This document shows, piece after piece, positions 12,026 through 22,629 of a DNA stretch of 64,000 bases. Every line of letters starts with the position of its first letter. Within the stretch, counting starts at the first letter, position 1. Position numbers and translations under genes: made by a program. Source of the DNA: Cordilura impudica. Lineage: Eukaryota; Arthropoda; Insecta; Diptera; Scathophagidae. The notes beneath the pieces were generated by a model. It saw nothing but the letters and a program-made list of their open reading frames with translations. It did no database searches and was not told the origin of the DNA. Where the stretch lies: positions 222,633,840-222,697,839 of the forward strand of contig OY821518.1 of NCBI GenBank assembly GCA_963682025.1. Reading direction: 5' to 3'.

Positions 12026-12253
12026 TATTTCGTAAAATCTGAACTTTGACCTCTAGGGGGTACGGCTTTAAGTTATCCGATTTAGCTCAAATTTTCACCA
12101 TATTAGTTTTAGACCAAGTGTCACAATATTCCGCCCAGGGCGAAGCGATAATCAAAAAATTTTTTTTCAATGCCACCCTAATGTATACACATGATGATTT
12201 TGATAAAAATTTTGACGAGCAGAAGTAGTCCAGGTGTCGTCGCTTAAATTTAA
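12026..12253. other. spacer between MITE and mariner-type element
   Basis: A 60-codon open frame (12046-12228) has no recognisable motif and I do not call it a gene. Confidence 0.35.
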
Positions 12254-12255
12254 TA

Positions 12256-13547
12256 AAGGGTCCGCCATCTAACTTTTTTTTTTCAACTAGTGCTTATTTC
12301 GTGAATGGTAACACTTACCTCATGTCTGATTTGACAGATAATTAGTTTTATCCTTCCGCTGAACGAATATGATTGTGTATACGCTTGAAAAACGCTGTGA
12401 AATATTGCGACATTACTTTGAAAATCATGGTAATGTTGCAGAATGTGTGCGAAAATTGCGTACGGATTTTGGAAGAAGAGAAGCACCGTCAGCTCCGTAT
12501 GTTCGTTATCATGTAGAAAAAAGTGAAAGAAACTGGCATCCTCATCGATAAACCAAAGCGCGAAAAGCCAAAAACATTGCGTACACCCGAGAATATTACT
12601 GCTGTGGCAGAAAGTGTGCGTGAAGCGCCATCAACATCAATTCACCGTCGTTCTCAAGAATTGAACATTTCGGAGTCATCATTGAGACGAATTTTGCATA
12701 AAGACCTTGGTATGACGCCATACAAAGTCCAATTGGTTCAGGAGTTGAAGCCAACTGACCATCCAATGCGTTTTCGCTTCGCTAAGTGAGCCTGCGATCG
12801 ACTTACAGAAGATGCCGATTTTGCCAAAAAAAATCATCTTTTCAGATGAAGCTCATTTTGATCTTGGCGGGTATGTAAACAAACAAAATTGTCGCATTTG
12901 GGGCACAGAAAACCCGCACGCATACATTGAAAAGCCGATACACCCAAACCGAGTCACTGTTTGGTGCGGATTTTGGTCCATAGGCATAATTGGGCCATTT
13001 TCCTCCGAAAATGAGCAAGGAGTGGCCGTTACAGTCAATGGCGATCGTTATCGGGCCATGTTGAACGAATTTTTGTTCACAAAAATTGAAGAGGAGGATA
13101 TTGGCAACATTTGGTTTCAACAGGACGGCGCTACGTGCCACACAGCCGAAGCTACACTCGATGTTTTGCGCCCTGTTTTTGAAGATCGCATTATCAGCCG
13201 CAGAGCTGATGTCGTTTGGCCACCTCGGAGCTGCGATTTGACTATTATTTGTGGGGTGCCCTCAAAGATAAGTGTTACGCCAACAAGCCAGAGACAATTG
13301 ACGCTTTAAAGGACAATATTCGTGAAGCCATTGGTGAAATACAGCTGCTCACAATCGATAATGTGCTTAAAAATTGGACCGATCGTGTAGGCTACTGCAT
13401 GGCCAGCCGAGGCAGCCATTTGAATGAAATTATTTTCCTTTATTAACCGGAAGGATTGTACTTTCAAATAAAAAAAGAAATTTGATAATATTCAGTAGTT
13501 TTTTTTATAGCATTTTCAAAAACAAAAAAGTTATTTGGCGGACCCTT
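12256..13547 (+). mobile_element. Tc1/mariner-superfamily transposon, complete ends
   Basis: A 1292 bp element. The TIR AAGGGTCCGCCATCTAAC at the left is matched by the inverse of AAGGGTCCGCCAAATAAC at the right, roughly 28 bp in all. It is flanked by TA on both sides (12254-12255 and 13548-13549), the canonical target of this superfamily. Its length and its single ORF are normal for mariner. The right end of the fragment at 34050-34405 carries the same GGGTCC terminus, so a related copy lies elsewhere in the window. Confidence 0.92.
12369..13446 (+). pseudogene. mariner-type DDD transposase, several lesions
   Basis: The N-terminal helix-turn-helix runs from MIVYTLEKRCEILRHYF; a second HTH is near SIHRRSQELNISESSLRRIL. 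The catalytic domain has IIFSDEAHFDL (first D), WFQQDGATCHTA (second D) and PPRSCDLT (third D). I count 36 residues between the second and third Asp. The C-terminus ends ASRGSHLNEIIF. Lesions are a frameshift near 12520, an in-frame TGA at 12787 where a Trp codon is expected (RFAK then ACDRL), a frameshift in the A run near 12830, and a small deletion near 13242 that removes the residues just after CDLT. The enzyme is dead, but the copy is only moderately old. Confidence 0.9.
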
Positions 13548-13549
13548 TA

Positions 13550-13953
13550 GAAAGTAGCGGAGACAAAGAACCTATTAGTTGTAGCTACAGGAGGTAGAGA
13601 AATTTGACCAATCTTAAAATTTAGCAAAAAGATGCAATTCCAAGGTACCCTGAGATTATCCAGGGTGCTGTTCTGATCAACGCGGCACTGCCACCGAAAT
13701 AAGTGTCCACAAAAGTATTATCTTCTGCATTCAGAATGATCAGATTCGATTAGAGAGCATCACTGAAGCCAGATATTATTGAGGTTATCCTATTTTTAAA
13801 GACAAATGCAGAGTTATTGTTTATTTTAGAATTGCCATTTGAAGTCTTGTTATTTTATTTGAGGTTTTGTTATTTTAGGTTTCCGATCTTATAGTGTTTT
13901 GTTTATTATTAAAAGAATTAATAAAAATAAATGAAATATTTTAAAAAATATAC
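13550..13953. other. spacer, nothing recognised
   Basis: A mixed-composition stretch between two transposons with no TIRs or protein motifs that I can identify. It is less AT-rich than its surroundings near 13600-13740 and may be a fragment of an older element. Confidence 0.35.
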
Positions 13954-13958
13954 CGGCA

Positions 13959-13987
13959 CACAGTGTTGCAAAACCGGAATTTTTTGG
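13959..13987 (+). repeat. Transib A left end, RSS-like heptamer CACAGTG
   Basis: The first seven bases, CACAGTG, equal the consensus heptamer of vertebrate V(D)J recombination signals. They are preceded by CGGCA. I see no convincing A-rich nonamer at 23 or 12 bp in this copy. Confidence 0.85.
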
Positions 13988-14518
13988 AAATCATATTGCC
14001 TAAACTGTAATTTTAATTGTATCGATTAGAAACTTCTACAGATTGGTCAGAATGAAATCCCAAACAGAATGAGTGAAAAAAAAATGTACACCGAAAAAAA
14101 TTGTTGGGTCAAATTTTCAACAAAAGTCAAAAAAAAAAAATTGTTCGAAAAATTTACAAAAAAAAATTTATTTTAATTGTTCTTTTATTTCTGATAAATA
14201 CCCTATGATTAGTTTTTTAAATAAACTATAGGGTGGTCCGAACAAGAATTATAAACGTCAAATTTTCATGATTTTTCGATATTTGTTGAAAAACTCTGAA
14301 ATTTTATATAAAACCAAAATCTATTTCATTTCTTATTTGAAAGGTGGCAATAAAAGCTTTAATTTGATACCGGTTTGAAGTCAATAGCTTCAGTTTTAAG
14401 AGAGTTATGGTCATTTTTGTGGAGTGCTAGAATAGATGTAGAATAAAAAAAAAATTTGAAGATACTATTTTATAACACAGGCATATTTTATTGCATTCTA
14501 CAGAAAAATTACAAATTA

Positions 14519-16107
14519 TCAGTCATCTACCAATAAGTTCATTGCTTCCTCTGATAATTCCAGGTGTTTCTTCTCCTTCAGTATTCTCCTACTTGTGATT
14601 GCGGAATCAGAATTGGCGAGCAGATAATGTAATATGTCTTCACAATTGTCTTTTCTTGATGTTTTCCTCGCATGGTAAAGCCTTGTGTTTCTGAAGTCCT
14701 TGTTTCCTGCTTCCAATGCTTCTTCTGATAGTTGGCCAATGGGGACCAAAAATGAACGAATTATTTCAGCTCCATGAATAAGAACCTTGTGGACAGTTGG
14801 TGGCATATAATGCCACGAATATTTCTTTACATAGAGAGCAGCAGTTTCTATTCCGTACTTAGAGAACTTATCGCAGTCTGTCTTATATCCAGAAGTTATA
14901 GCTTGAAGAATAGTAGAAAACCTTCTTGTAAGTTCGGTATCTACTCCTGTGGCCAGAGCGGTTTCCTCAGGATCACTAAAGAATTTCCTTGCTGTGTTAC
15001 CGTCATTAGTTGTTCCACTTCCTTGTTTCACAACGTCAACAGTTATTTTGAGCTGATCTTTCAGATTTTGTTGAACTTCATTTTTTCTTTTATCTCTAAT
15101 AATCTTCTCATCTTCACTGAGCTTAGTTCTCTTTGTTTCCCCTGCCTTGCGCACAGTGATTTGATAAGCAATGTTCAGTAGGGTTTCCATAAATCTGATT
15201 CTACAATGTAATGTTGATAATCCAAATCTATAAGCTTCCTGATTGGGTGTCCTTTTAACAATTTTGTCCAACTGATTCATTTCACTGGGCTTTGTGTGGC
15301 AAATGTAACACGTTGCTGCACACTTGTTATGAGATAAAGAATTACAGACTTTTCCATCAACCAATGTTTCCTCCACTTTATGTTCTACTTTAAATTGTAA
15401 TCCGCTTATGTTGATAATCGTTTCGTGTATACTATTTATTTGTTCTTTCATGAGATCGTCCTGTTGCTTTGTATACTCTACAGTCTCCTTAGCATATTCA
15501 AACTTGATTGGTCTGCAATAACTGGTTGATGATGGTGTTGGATTCTCCCATACTTGTTCTTTATTGCATGAAAGAACTAAAGGAACCATAGATATACTGA
15601 ACAAGCTACTATCAGTTGCTTTATTGTCAGTAAAGTTTTGGTTATACTGGCTATGGGCTGAAGATCCATCCATACCCCATTTGCCTTTATATTCCCTTCT
15701 TCCTCTTTTCTCAATTCTTCAGCTGTGTATTTAATTAAATCTGCAGAAACCTCTTCTGTTTCCATTAGTTCCATACTTCTTTTCTTCTTTGTTTTCTCAC
15801 AGCATAATGTAAATTCCTTAGGTTCGGGTTTTCGTTTTGAAGTACTTGGATGATTTCCAACTTCAATATAGCCCTCTTGAATCCAGTCCGTAGCTCCAAG
15901 CCGTTCATACATCCTGTTAAACTTTTGAAGACGTGTATTGTACTTATTGACAAACTTTTTCAATTTATCTTTTATGTTTGGAAATATTAAACTACTTTTC
16001 ACTCCATGCTCATGATCAAGCAATTCCAAAACATCCTCCACGTTTCTAGTTTTACTCTGTTGCATCAATTCATGCAGTTCCTGATAGGAAATTTTAATGT
16101 ATTCCAT
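14519..16107 (-). pseudogene. Transib-type transposase (RAG1 core homologue), one frameshift
   Basis: Two frames cover it: 16107 to about 15690 (lysine- and glutamate-rich N-terminal region) and about 15690 to 14519 (catalytic core). They join at a one-base shift just before WGMDGSSAHSQY. In the second frame MDGSS holds the first catalytic Asp, VDGK (about 104 residues on) the second, and GQLSEEALEAGNKD the Glu. A C-x2-C (CYIC) follows the second Asp and an H-x4-H (HKVLIH) precedes the Glu. This is the zinc arrangement of RAG1 (C727/C730, H937/H942). TNDGNTARKF and LHYLLANSDSAITSRR are further family signatures. All catalytic and zinc residues are present, so only the shift (real or a sequencing slip) blocks a full product. 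The N-terminus is shorter than in copy B (55895-58820), so upstream coding sequence or an exon may be missed. Confidence in the family is high. Confidence 0.9.
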
Positions 16108-16275
16108 AATTCTTGACTGTCAAAATTATAATTATATATTCTGATGTAATATTCGAACCATTAAAACACTTATATGAAAAACGCATCAGAAAGCAATTAA
16201 ATGTAGTAAATGAAGGGAAACCACAAAATAAAAACAATACAAATACCAATACAATACCTACCTAGACGTAAAAAC

Positions 16276-16342
16276 AAAGGGGGAGAGAGAGAGAGCGAAA
16301 GAGAGAGAATAAAATAGTAAAACAATAGAGAGAGAGAAAGGT
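16276..16342. repeat. (GA)n microsatellite inside Transib A
   Basis: Two GAGAGAGA-rich tracts lie upstream of the transposase. Their purine-rich character differs from the rest of the window. Confidence 0.8.
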
Positions 16343-17012
16343 ACCACCACAAGCTAAAAGAAAACACTATATAAAGACGGACACACATGCGGACTAATTA
16401 GTGACAAAAAAGAAAACACTGAAGACGGCGATGACGGAAAGTCACCCAAAAACCAATATGATTATATTATTCAATAAGTGATTCCGAGAATTTCCGTTCT
16501 ATTTCTATGGAATAAATACTGAGAGTGATATACTAAAATCGCTATAACTCCCAGGAGGGCTGGTCTCGGCTGCTGATTTTTTCACAGTTCGTTGAAAACA
16601 AATTATGTAACATTTCTGTAGTGGTTTGGAACTGGGACTCTCTGGGACTTTTTAGATATTGCTTACCTAACCCAAATTTAAAGGAAAAATGGACCTTCAG
16701 TCGGGGTTTCGCTCTAAAAAAGGTGCATATGAAAATGTCTCAAACAGCATTGCTTTTTTTTACAGAAGATACTTGTCCGAAGGCAGATTTTTTTTCCGAA
16801 TCAAAATATCTGTCACCAAAATCAAATGAGATCATTTTGAATACAGCCCCGAAATCCCCTCTTTTCGTGAAAATTTTGTATATTTGACTTCTAAAATCAA
16901 TTAAAAATCAACGGCCCAACATAAAAATAAGCTTTATGTGTTTTTTGTTTACTTGGAATGTCTGTGACAAAATTGCATCATTAAAAACACTGAAAAAAAT
17001 AATCAGAAAAAA

Positions 17013-17041
17013 GTTACTTTTCCACTAGCCGCAACACAGTG
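17013..17041 (-). repeat. Transib A right end
   Basis: Read inward from 17041 the sequence is CACTGTGTTGCGG. It shares 10 of the first 11 bases with the left end, differing at heptamer position 4. It is followed outside by CGGCA. Confidence 0.85.
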
Positions 17042-17099
17042 CGGCATCAATTACCCACAACATAATTATCACTGTTTTTATAAATATGTCTATACACGT

Positions 17100-17198
17100 T
17101 TAGCATCGGAGTCTGATTTGTAGTAGGAGTCGGAGTCGGACCTTAAAAATTTCAGCGGATGGAGTCAGAGTCGGAGTTGGATTTTTTTTGACGACTCC
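17100..17198. repeat. GGAGTC-rich short repeat
   Basis: GGAGTCGGAGTCGG and variants recur and the stretch ends GACTCCATAGCCCT. A similar GGAGTC-rich pattern is a common short dispersed repeat in insects. I cannot assign it to a class. Confidence 0.5.
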
Positions 17199-17199
17199 A

Positions 17200-18365
17200 T
17201 AGCCCTTGAAGCACTGTTGGAACTAAGCCCACTACATGTAGTGGTGCAGAGGAAAGCCCTGGCAACGGCAATCAGGATAAAGGGAGATAAACCCATAACC
17301 AGGCTTTGTGAAGGGCAATGGAACCGATAAAGCCAAGTTAATGATTACTCCCTCGTAGATTGCTCCATAGACAAGGCTGAGAAGAAATATGATTTCAGGA
17401 AATACTTTATTACGAAATAAGAGAGAATGGAGCGGTTTAAGTACAGCATATTCTCTAAGAGAAGATACAATCAAATGGTACACAGATGGGTCAAAAACCG
17501 AAAGTGGCACAGGGGCGGTAGTCTTCGGGCCTAGAACCAAATACTTCGAGCCAATGGGAATACAGACGAGCATTTTCCAAGCGGAAATTTATGCCATCGA
17601 TAGATGTGGACAAATCAACTTGAAGGGAAAGTACAAAAGACGGAACATAACCATATCATCAGATAGTCAAGCTGCTATTCGAGCACTAAGCTCCTATGAA
17701 GTAGACTCTTAGTATGGGACTGTCTACAGAAGCTAAATGAGCTAGGTAAACCCAACAAGGTTAGCCTTTGTTGGGTCCCGGGACACATTGGTATTCAAGG
17801 TAATGAGTAAGCTGATGAACTTGCCAGAAGGAGATATTCCACAAAATTAATAGGGCCGGAACCATTTTGTGGAATAGAAAAAGGAGTATGGGAAGACGTA
17901 CTCAGGGAACATGAAAATTGTGTTAGACGGGAATTTTTCTCGAGCCAGTTGGGCTTAAGGCAATCCAAAATGTTGTTGGGTGGCTACAACAAGAAGACAT
18001 ATGGGTCGTACATTGTATTGTCAAATAACGGATTTTAACTGGTCACTGTAGGCTCAGGGAACATCTGAGCAGGTTGGGAATTGTAGCAAACCCCATGTAC
18101 GGATTCTGTGATGAGGAAGCCGAATCACCAGAGCACATACTTGGGAACTGTGGAGCGCTAATGCACAAAAGGAAAAAGCACCTGGGTTTCTTCCAAATAC
18201 TAGGAAGCGACACAAAATTACTAGAACCAACCAACATCCTCGAATTCCTGAGGGCTTCAGGGTTGGGTGAGAGTTTATAGGGACGACCTATTAGCAGAGG
18301 GCAGTACAATAGATCACTTTGGTCGCAGTACTTCAAACACTTCTTTATGCAATACAAATACAATA
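17200..18365 (+). pseudogene. LINE fragment with RNase H domain and 3' end
   Basis: The main frame (17389-17712) has IKWYTDGSKTESGTGAV (first acidic residue), FQAEIYAIDRC and ITISSDSQAAIRAL. After a stop or shift near 17712 the domain continues as LCWVPGHIGIQGNE, then an in-frame stop, then ADELARR. A further frame near 18074-18280 gives CDEEAESPEHILGNCGAL, the C-terminal cysteine/histidine motif. The 3' end finishes with TATGCAATACAAATACAATACAAT, a short A-rich repeat like those of I/Loa-type LINEs. The upstream part carries stops. It is a dead, 5'-truncated copy, on the opposite strand to the LINE at 10.4 kb and not closely similar to it. Confidence 0.85.
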
Positions 18366-19321
18366 CAATAGCCTTGGTTTAAACTTTGTCATACAATATT
18401 TTATAGTCACAAACATAGGAGTAGCCTCCCCCAGAGTAGATTGGCTTTAATATTGGTTGAACTGAGAGCTTGTAAATAATTTTTTCCATGTTTACAAATT
18501 TACTGAGATGTCTACTATTGAAAGCTCAAAAAAATACTAAGCAACGCGGCGACTTGGAACTTAAAACATATGTTTTTTACAAAAGTAATTTTTTTCAAAC
18601 TACAGCCACCATCTATATATCAGATCGGGTTATTCTTCGACCGCCCTCGAACTACTTTGAACTGGTAGTTATTATGACTTAAACCTTCCGTCAACATTCT
18701 TCATCCAGCCGTGTAAAATTCCTGTCCTGGCAGTTGCGAAATGTCGGCTAAGATGAAACAATTAAATTCTGAAAAAAATTAAATTTTAGGACCGTCCTGA
18801 TACTTTTTGCACTTTAAAAATCTTCAGACTAGCTTCTTTTTTCTCTACCTTCTGAGCCAGTTTGTTGCCATAAATTTTTAAATTCTTCTTCAAGTTGGTT
18901 ATGAGTTTGCTTACATTTTTCTGGTCACAAATCGTCTTTTTCCTTTCAGAGCCTGCCAAGTTCTCTGTCAAACTTTTTCAGCATTTTCCCGCCATATGTT
19001 TTCAAAATTATTTTACGTACTTCCTATTCGCTTGCATTTTGGAATGAATAAAAGCTTCGAATGGAAAAATGACATTAATTAATTTCATAGTGTTAAACGA
19101 AAAATATTTTCACTTTGAGTGACTTTCAAAATATTTATTTGAAAAAATTTAGGGAAAAGTTTTTTCAATCGCAGTTCTTATACGAAGATGTTATTGACTA
19201 ATAAATTAATAATTTGGTTTTGGTTTTTAATTTATTTCCATTTAACTATTTACATATAAGTTTTCAATTAATATATATTTACAACAAATTAAGAAAAGCA
19301 AAATTATTATTAAATTATTAT
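18366..19321. other. non-coding spacer downstream of obst-E
   Basis: No supported gene. A 61-codon minus-strand frame (18786-18971), rich in lysine, is the only coding-like patch and shows no family motif. Confidence 0.45.
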
Positions 19322-19327
19322 TTTATT
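19322..19327 (-). terminator. obst-E: poly(A) signal AATAAA for obst-E terminal exon A
   Basis: AATAAA on the minus strand lies about 45 bp beyond the TAG stop at 19369-19371. It is a candidate cleavage signal; AT-rich context makes chance matches common. Confidence 0.5.
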
Positions 19328-19368
19328 TTTCTTCTTTTTTCCTTTCATTTTTATATCAACAATATATT

Positions 19369-20030
19369 CTAAACTTTATTTTCCTTCTTCTCTTTCTTCT
19401 CCTTCAAACGAGCATAGCAATCAGGAACATTACGATAGAAATCACACAATTTAGTATCGGGATTGAAGGCCAAATAACGACCACAGTTATACAAACGGGG
19501 ATGGCCATTAACACAAACGAAATATTTTTTACAGGTATTGGGATGACTGAAATATTGCAAATCACCTTCGGAACTAACATCGACGTTAAGCTTAACGCCA
19601 TCTACGATTTCTGGGGGAGGGCAAGTAAAACCCAAGAAAGCTTCGGCATTACAATCCTTAACTAGATCTGGCCAATCGCATTGATAGCTGTCAACATTGA
19701 AAGCTAAACCTTCGGGGCATTTGGTGAGCGTAGATATACCATGAGCACAGTTGTGATAAACACCGCATTTGGCGGCATCACCGAAGGTATAGAAACCGAA
19801 TTGTCGGGGGCACTCATCTGTGCCATTGGCCGGTTGAAGGCGTGCTCTTTCCTTGCAGGAAGCAAATGGCGCATATGTACAGTCACCTAGAGTTTTGGAT
19901 CGCTGTTGGAATACTAAACCATCGGGGCACAATTTTTCTTCGGCTACACCATCTTGACACTGAATATAGGCATCACATTGCTCGGGTGTGGCAAAACGAC
20001 CATTAGGATCAGGACATGTAATGGCTAAAG
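19369..20030 (-). CDS. obst-E: obstructor-E-like, alternative terminal exon A (3 chitin-binding domains)
   Basis: Secreted cuticle/chitin-binding protein. The exon begins after a pyrimidine-rich acceptor (20031-20032; an alternative AG lies 6 bp further in, at 20025-20026). Both options leave two bases to complete the split codon from exon 1 and give A(LA)ITCPDPNGRF. Three CBM14/peritrophin-A domains with six cysteines each follow: from TCPDPNGRF; from DECPRQFGFY to CDWPDLVKDC; and from FTCPPPEIVDG to CDFYRNVPDC. The C-terminus is lysine/glutamate rich (KEKKEKKENKV). CKERARLQPANGT and NGHPRLYNCG closely match what I know of Drosophila Obst-E. No lesion is seen. Drosophila Obst-E binds chitin and helps set larval and puparial body shape; that role here is inferred. 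Confidence 0.9.
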
Positions 20031-20226
20031 CTAAGAAAAAAAAAGGTATAGAAAAAAAGTTAGAAATTAAAACTTTTACGGATTCTCTTTCTTGAAAACA
20101 AAAGACTTAAGACAGAGGTTCTCGCATTTGGATTAAAAAACGTAGCTTCATTTTATCTTTGAAATATTAATAATTTAGATTTTGACAGTGAATTTAAATT
20201 TTTTAATAAAAATTTCAAAAATTAAA

Positions 20227-20880
20227 CTAGCTATAACCCGATGCGTTTCGCTACACCCAACCTAACGAAATAAATAACTGGGAATACATTATATAGAAAA
20301 CTATATTATTTATTTTTGGTGAGTTTTAATTTTGTCGATTTTTCTTACGATTTTAGATTTGGCGATTTTTGACTTTGTCGATTATCGTTTTTTGCTGTTT
20401 TTATTTTTTGCTTTCTGGTGATTTCCGGTTTTGGTAATTTTTGATTTTTTTTTTTTTTTTGTTTTGACAATTTTTGATTGGGCGTTTTTCAGTTTTGGCG
20501 ATTTTTGTTTTTTTTTTTTTTGATTTTGTCGATTTTTGTTTTTTGTGATTTTTGATTTTAGTGATTTTTATTATTAGCGATTCCGCTCATATTTTCCACG
20601 ACTACTTACATTGGTATTTACTGTACTTGTCAAAAGTTTCAAGACTGTCGTAACACTTTTTTTTTAGGAGGTGCCACGCCCATTGGTCCGATCCCGCTCA
20701 TTTTTTGGACAACTACTCACATTAATATATCATGAACTCACACAACGTCCCAAGACTTTCACTGTTACAGTACTCCAGATATATGACATTAAATAATTAC
20801 TTTGTATGTACGTACGTACATTAATCCGATTCCGCCCATTTTTCCGCTACTCTTCAACTTAGTTTAATATGTACATATTC
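20227..20880 (+). mobile_element. dispersed repeat family C, copy C1
   Basis: It starts CTATAACCCGATGCGTTTCG, compared with ACCCGGTGTGCTTCGCTACCCC in other copies. A degenerate tract of GGCGATTTTTGATTTT follows (20315-20590), then modules containing GGAGGTGCCACGCCCATTGG and CCGATCCCGC. Related copies are at 34596, 40889 and 55185. No coding capacity was seen. Confidence 0.65.
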
Positions 20881-20904
20881 ATAGTTTCAGAAGTCTTGCT
20901 GTCG

Positions 20905-21138
20905 TAGCAATCCAGATTTGCTTAAATTTGGTTTGTATATGTTTTTGCAAAAAATAAGTGATCCTACCAAATATTATCAGGATCGGTACATTTTTCGACC
21001 TAGTCCCCATATAAATATAGCATCCGATATGAACCTTTTCATATCCGAAGGCAAAAAAATTAATAACGATGCCACTCAAATTTGGTTTTCTGTATCATGT
21101 TATATTGTATCGTATGGTCGGTCTAGTCCGACTCTCTA
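20905..21138 (-). mobile_element. family R, copy R6 (partial, diverged)
   Basis: It contains the family R segments AAATTTGGTTTGTATAT, CCTAGTCCCCATATA and AGCATCCGATATGAAC, and ends in the degraded palindrome GTCGGTCTAGTCCGAC. Orientation is as in R3 and R4. The GTCC-repeat half is missing. Confidence 0.75.
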
Positions 21139-21147
21139 TTTGTTATA

Positions 21148-21500
21148 TCTATAAAATTATTGTGACCGATGACTTTTTAAACAGTTTTCTCCCGAATTTG
21201 ACCAAACGTATCTTATTTGAAAGGTATTTCTTTTTAGCTCTCCACCAGACTTACACATTTTTAAATCTTTACATTTTTTTGGACTTTTTCTCATTAAAGT
21301 TGTTACTAAAACATACATAAAATTTTAAAATGCTATGTGTGTGTTTATTAAATTTGTTAATGTGTTTGCAAAAAAAAAATGAGTTGGCTTTCTTCATTCA
21401 CAGTAACAATTGTGTTGCATTGAAAAATTATTTTGGAATTGTGAATTGTTTAAAACTGATTAGCATACCTTCCTGGAATTTGCACTCGATAAGTATAAGA
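21148..21500 (+). mobile_element. Helitron-like family H, diverged copy H5
   Basis: It starts TCTATAAAATTATTG and is colinear with the other copies through GAAAGGTATTTCTTTTTAGC, AACATACATAAAATT and GCTATGTGTGTGTTTATTAA to TTTGCACTCGA. The 3' hairpin is degraded and no clean CTAG end is visible. Confidence 0.6.
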
Positions 21501-21609
21501 TTATTCACCTACACTGATCCATATTTAATTGATTTTGAAAACCAAGTTTTTGCTTTTAAATTCATAAAAACAATTTTAATTATATAAATTTCTTTATATA
21601 AACAAAAGA

Positions 21610-21615
21610 TTTATT
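21610..21615 (-). terminator. obst-E: poly(A) signal AATAAA for obst-E terminal exon B
   Basis: AATAAA on the minus strand lies about 90 bp past the stop at 21701. It is a candidate 3' end that would let exon B act as a terminal exon. Confidence 0.5.
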
Positions 21616-21700
21616 TCACATTTTCGCTATGGACTAGAAAAAAATTATACAAAAAAAAAATATCAACAAAGTTTTAAATTAATCCTTCTGCCGTGACTCC

Positions 21701-22395
21701 TTAAAATCTACTCTTTTGCGCAGCTTTAGCCTTGTGGGCAGCCAAACGAGCATTTTTTATCTCAACGCCACGTTGTATGATATCAGCACTGCAGTTATTA
21801 ACATTTACAATGTCATCACATTGCTTCAATTCTTGATTGAAAGCTTGATCTTCACCGCAAGAAATACGTCTGGGCCGTCCTTCGACACAGAGATAATATT
21901 GTTGACAATTATTGGTATTTGGATAGAATATGTATTCCTCTTCGGGCGCGCCCAGCAATTCAGATCTGGGGGGTAGGGGAGGACATTTGAAGCCCAAGAA
22001 AGCTTCAGCATCACAATCTTCTACTTGATCGGGCCAATCACATTTGTATGACTCGGGATTATAAGCCAAACCATCGGGACAATCGAAAATATAGCCGCGC
22101 CCAGAAGCACAGTTTTTGAATTGGCCACAATTCTTAGAGTCACCCATGCGATAATAACCAAATTGATGTGGACATTCGTCCGTAGCTTGAGGCGATTGCA
22201 AGCGAGCTTGACCCTGAGAGCATTCAACTTCAATGGGATAACCGCAGGGATAACCAGAAGATTTTCCATTGTAGAGTAAACCGTCGGGACAGAGTTTTTC
22301 TTCGGCCACACCATTACGACATTCAATGTAGGCATCACAGGAACCAGATACGGCCGAGGTACCATTGGCTTGGGCACAGGAACCAACAGCCATAA
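21701..22395 (-). CDS. obst-E: obstructor-E-like, alternative terminal exon B (3 chitin-binding domains)
   Basis: The exon starts after the acceptor TATACTTACAG (AG at 22396-22397) and contributes TT to the split codon, giving V, then MAVGSCAQANG. Three CBM14 domains follow: GSCDAYIECRNGVAEEKLCPD; DECPHQFGYYRMG to CDWPDQVEDC; and FKCPPLPPRSE to CDDIVNVNNC. The tail is basic (AHKAKAAQKSRF). Layout and spacing match exon A (CPDGL, DWPD, AEAFLGF in both) but the sequences differ widely. The two are therefore old duplicates spliced as alternatives rather than a recent copy. Exon B is the one closer to exon 1. Without exon 1 the internal Met would not give a full signal peptide. No lesion is seen. 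Drosophila obst-E is likewise known to make two isoforms. Confidence 0.88.
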
Positions 22396-22629
22396 CTGTA
22401 AGTATATCGAACAAAGAAGAGATAAAAAAGGAAGCATTAATAAATTTGATCTAGACAAGCTTACCTACAAAAGTTTGTAACTTGAAAGAATTTTTTTTTT
22501 TTTAAGGCTTTAAGGCTTTAAGGCTTACAACCTTTTATTTTGCATTTCTCCGGCCTCATACGGTATATCGTATATAAATCAGTTTTTAAATCGATTTTTT
22601 TAAATCGATTTTCTCGCAAATGAATGTTC

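Larger units (their letters stand above)
13959..17041 (-). mobile_element. Transib-type (RAG1-related) transposon, copy A, full length
   Basis: A 3083 bp element. The left terminus is CACAGTGTTGC; the right terminus, read inward, is CACTGTGTTGC. The termini are flanked by an exact 5-bp duplication, CGGCA, at 13954-13958 and 17042-17046. A 5-bp GC-rich target duplication, a CAC...GTG terminal heptamer, a length near 3 kb and a minus-strand gene for a RAG1-like transposase all fit the Transib superfamily. The TIR is short: after the first 11 bp only scattered matches remain. A GA-rich microsatellite (16276-16342) lies upstream of the ORF. Confidence 0.93.

Noticed and set aside
12842..13141. 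99- and 61-codon minus-strand frames inside the mariner-type element
   Set aside because: Antisense shadows of the transposase reading on the plus strand.
14774..15181. 135-codon plus-strand frame opposite the Transib A transposase
   Set aside because: Antisense shadow. The minus strand has the conserved RAG1-like motifs.
18786..18971. 61-codon lysine-rich minus-strand frame
   Set aside because: No motif, and located just downstream of obst-E in AT-rich DNA. Not separable from chance.
19404..19886. Shorter frames overlapping obst-E exon A in another register
   Set aside because: They are shadows of the cysteine-rich obst-E coding frame, which has clear CBM14 domains.
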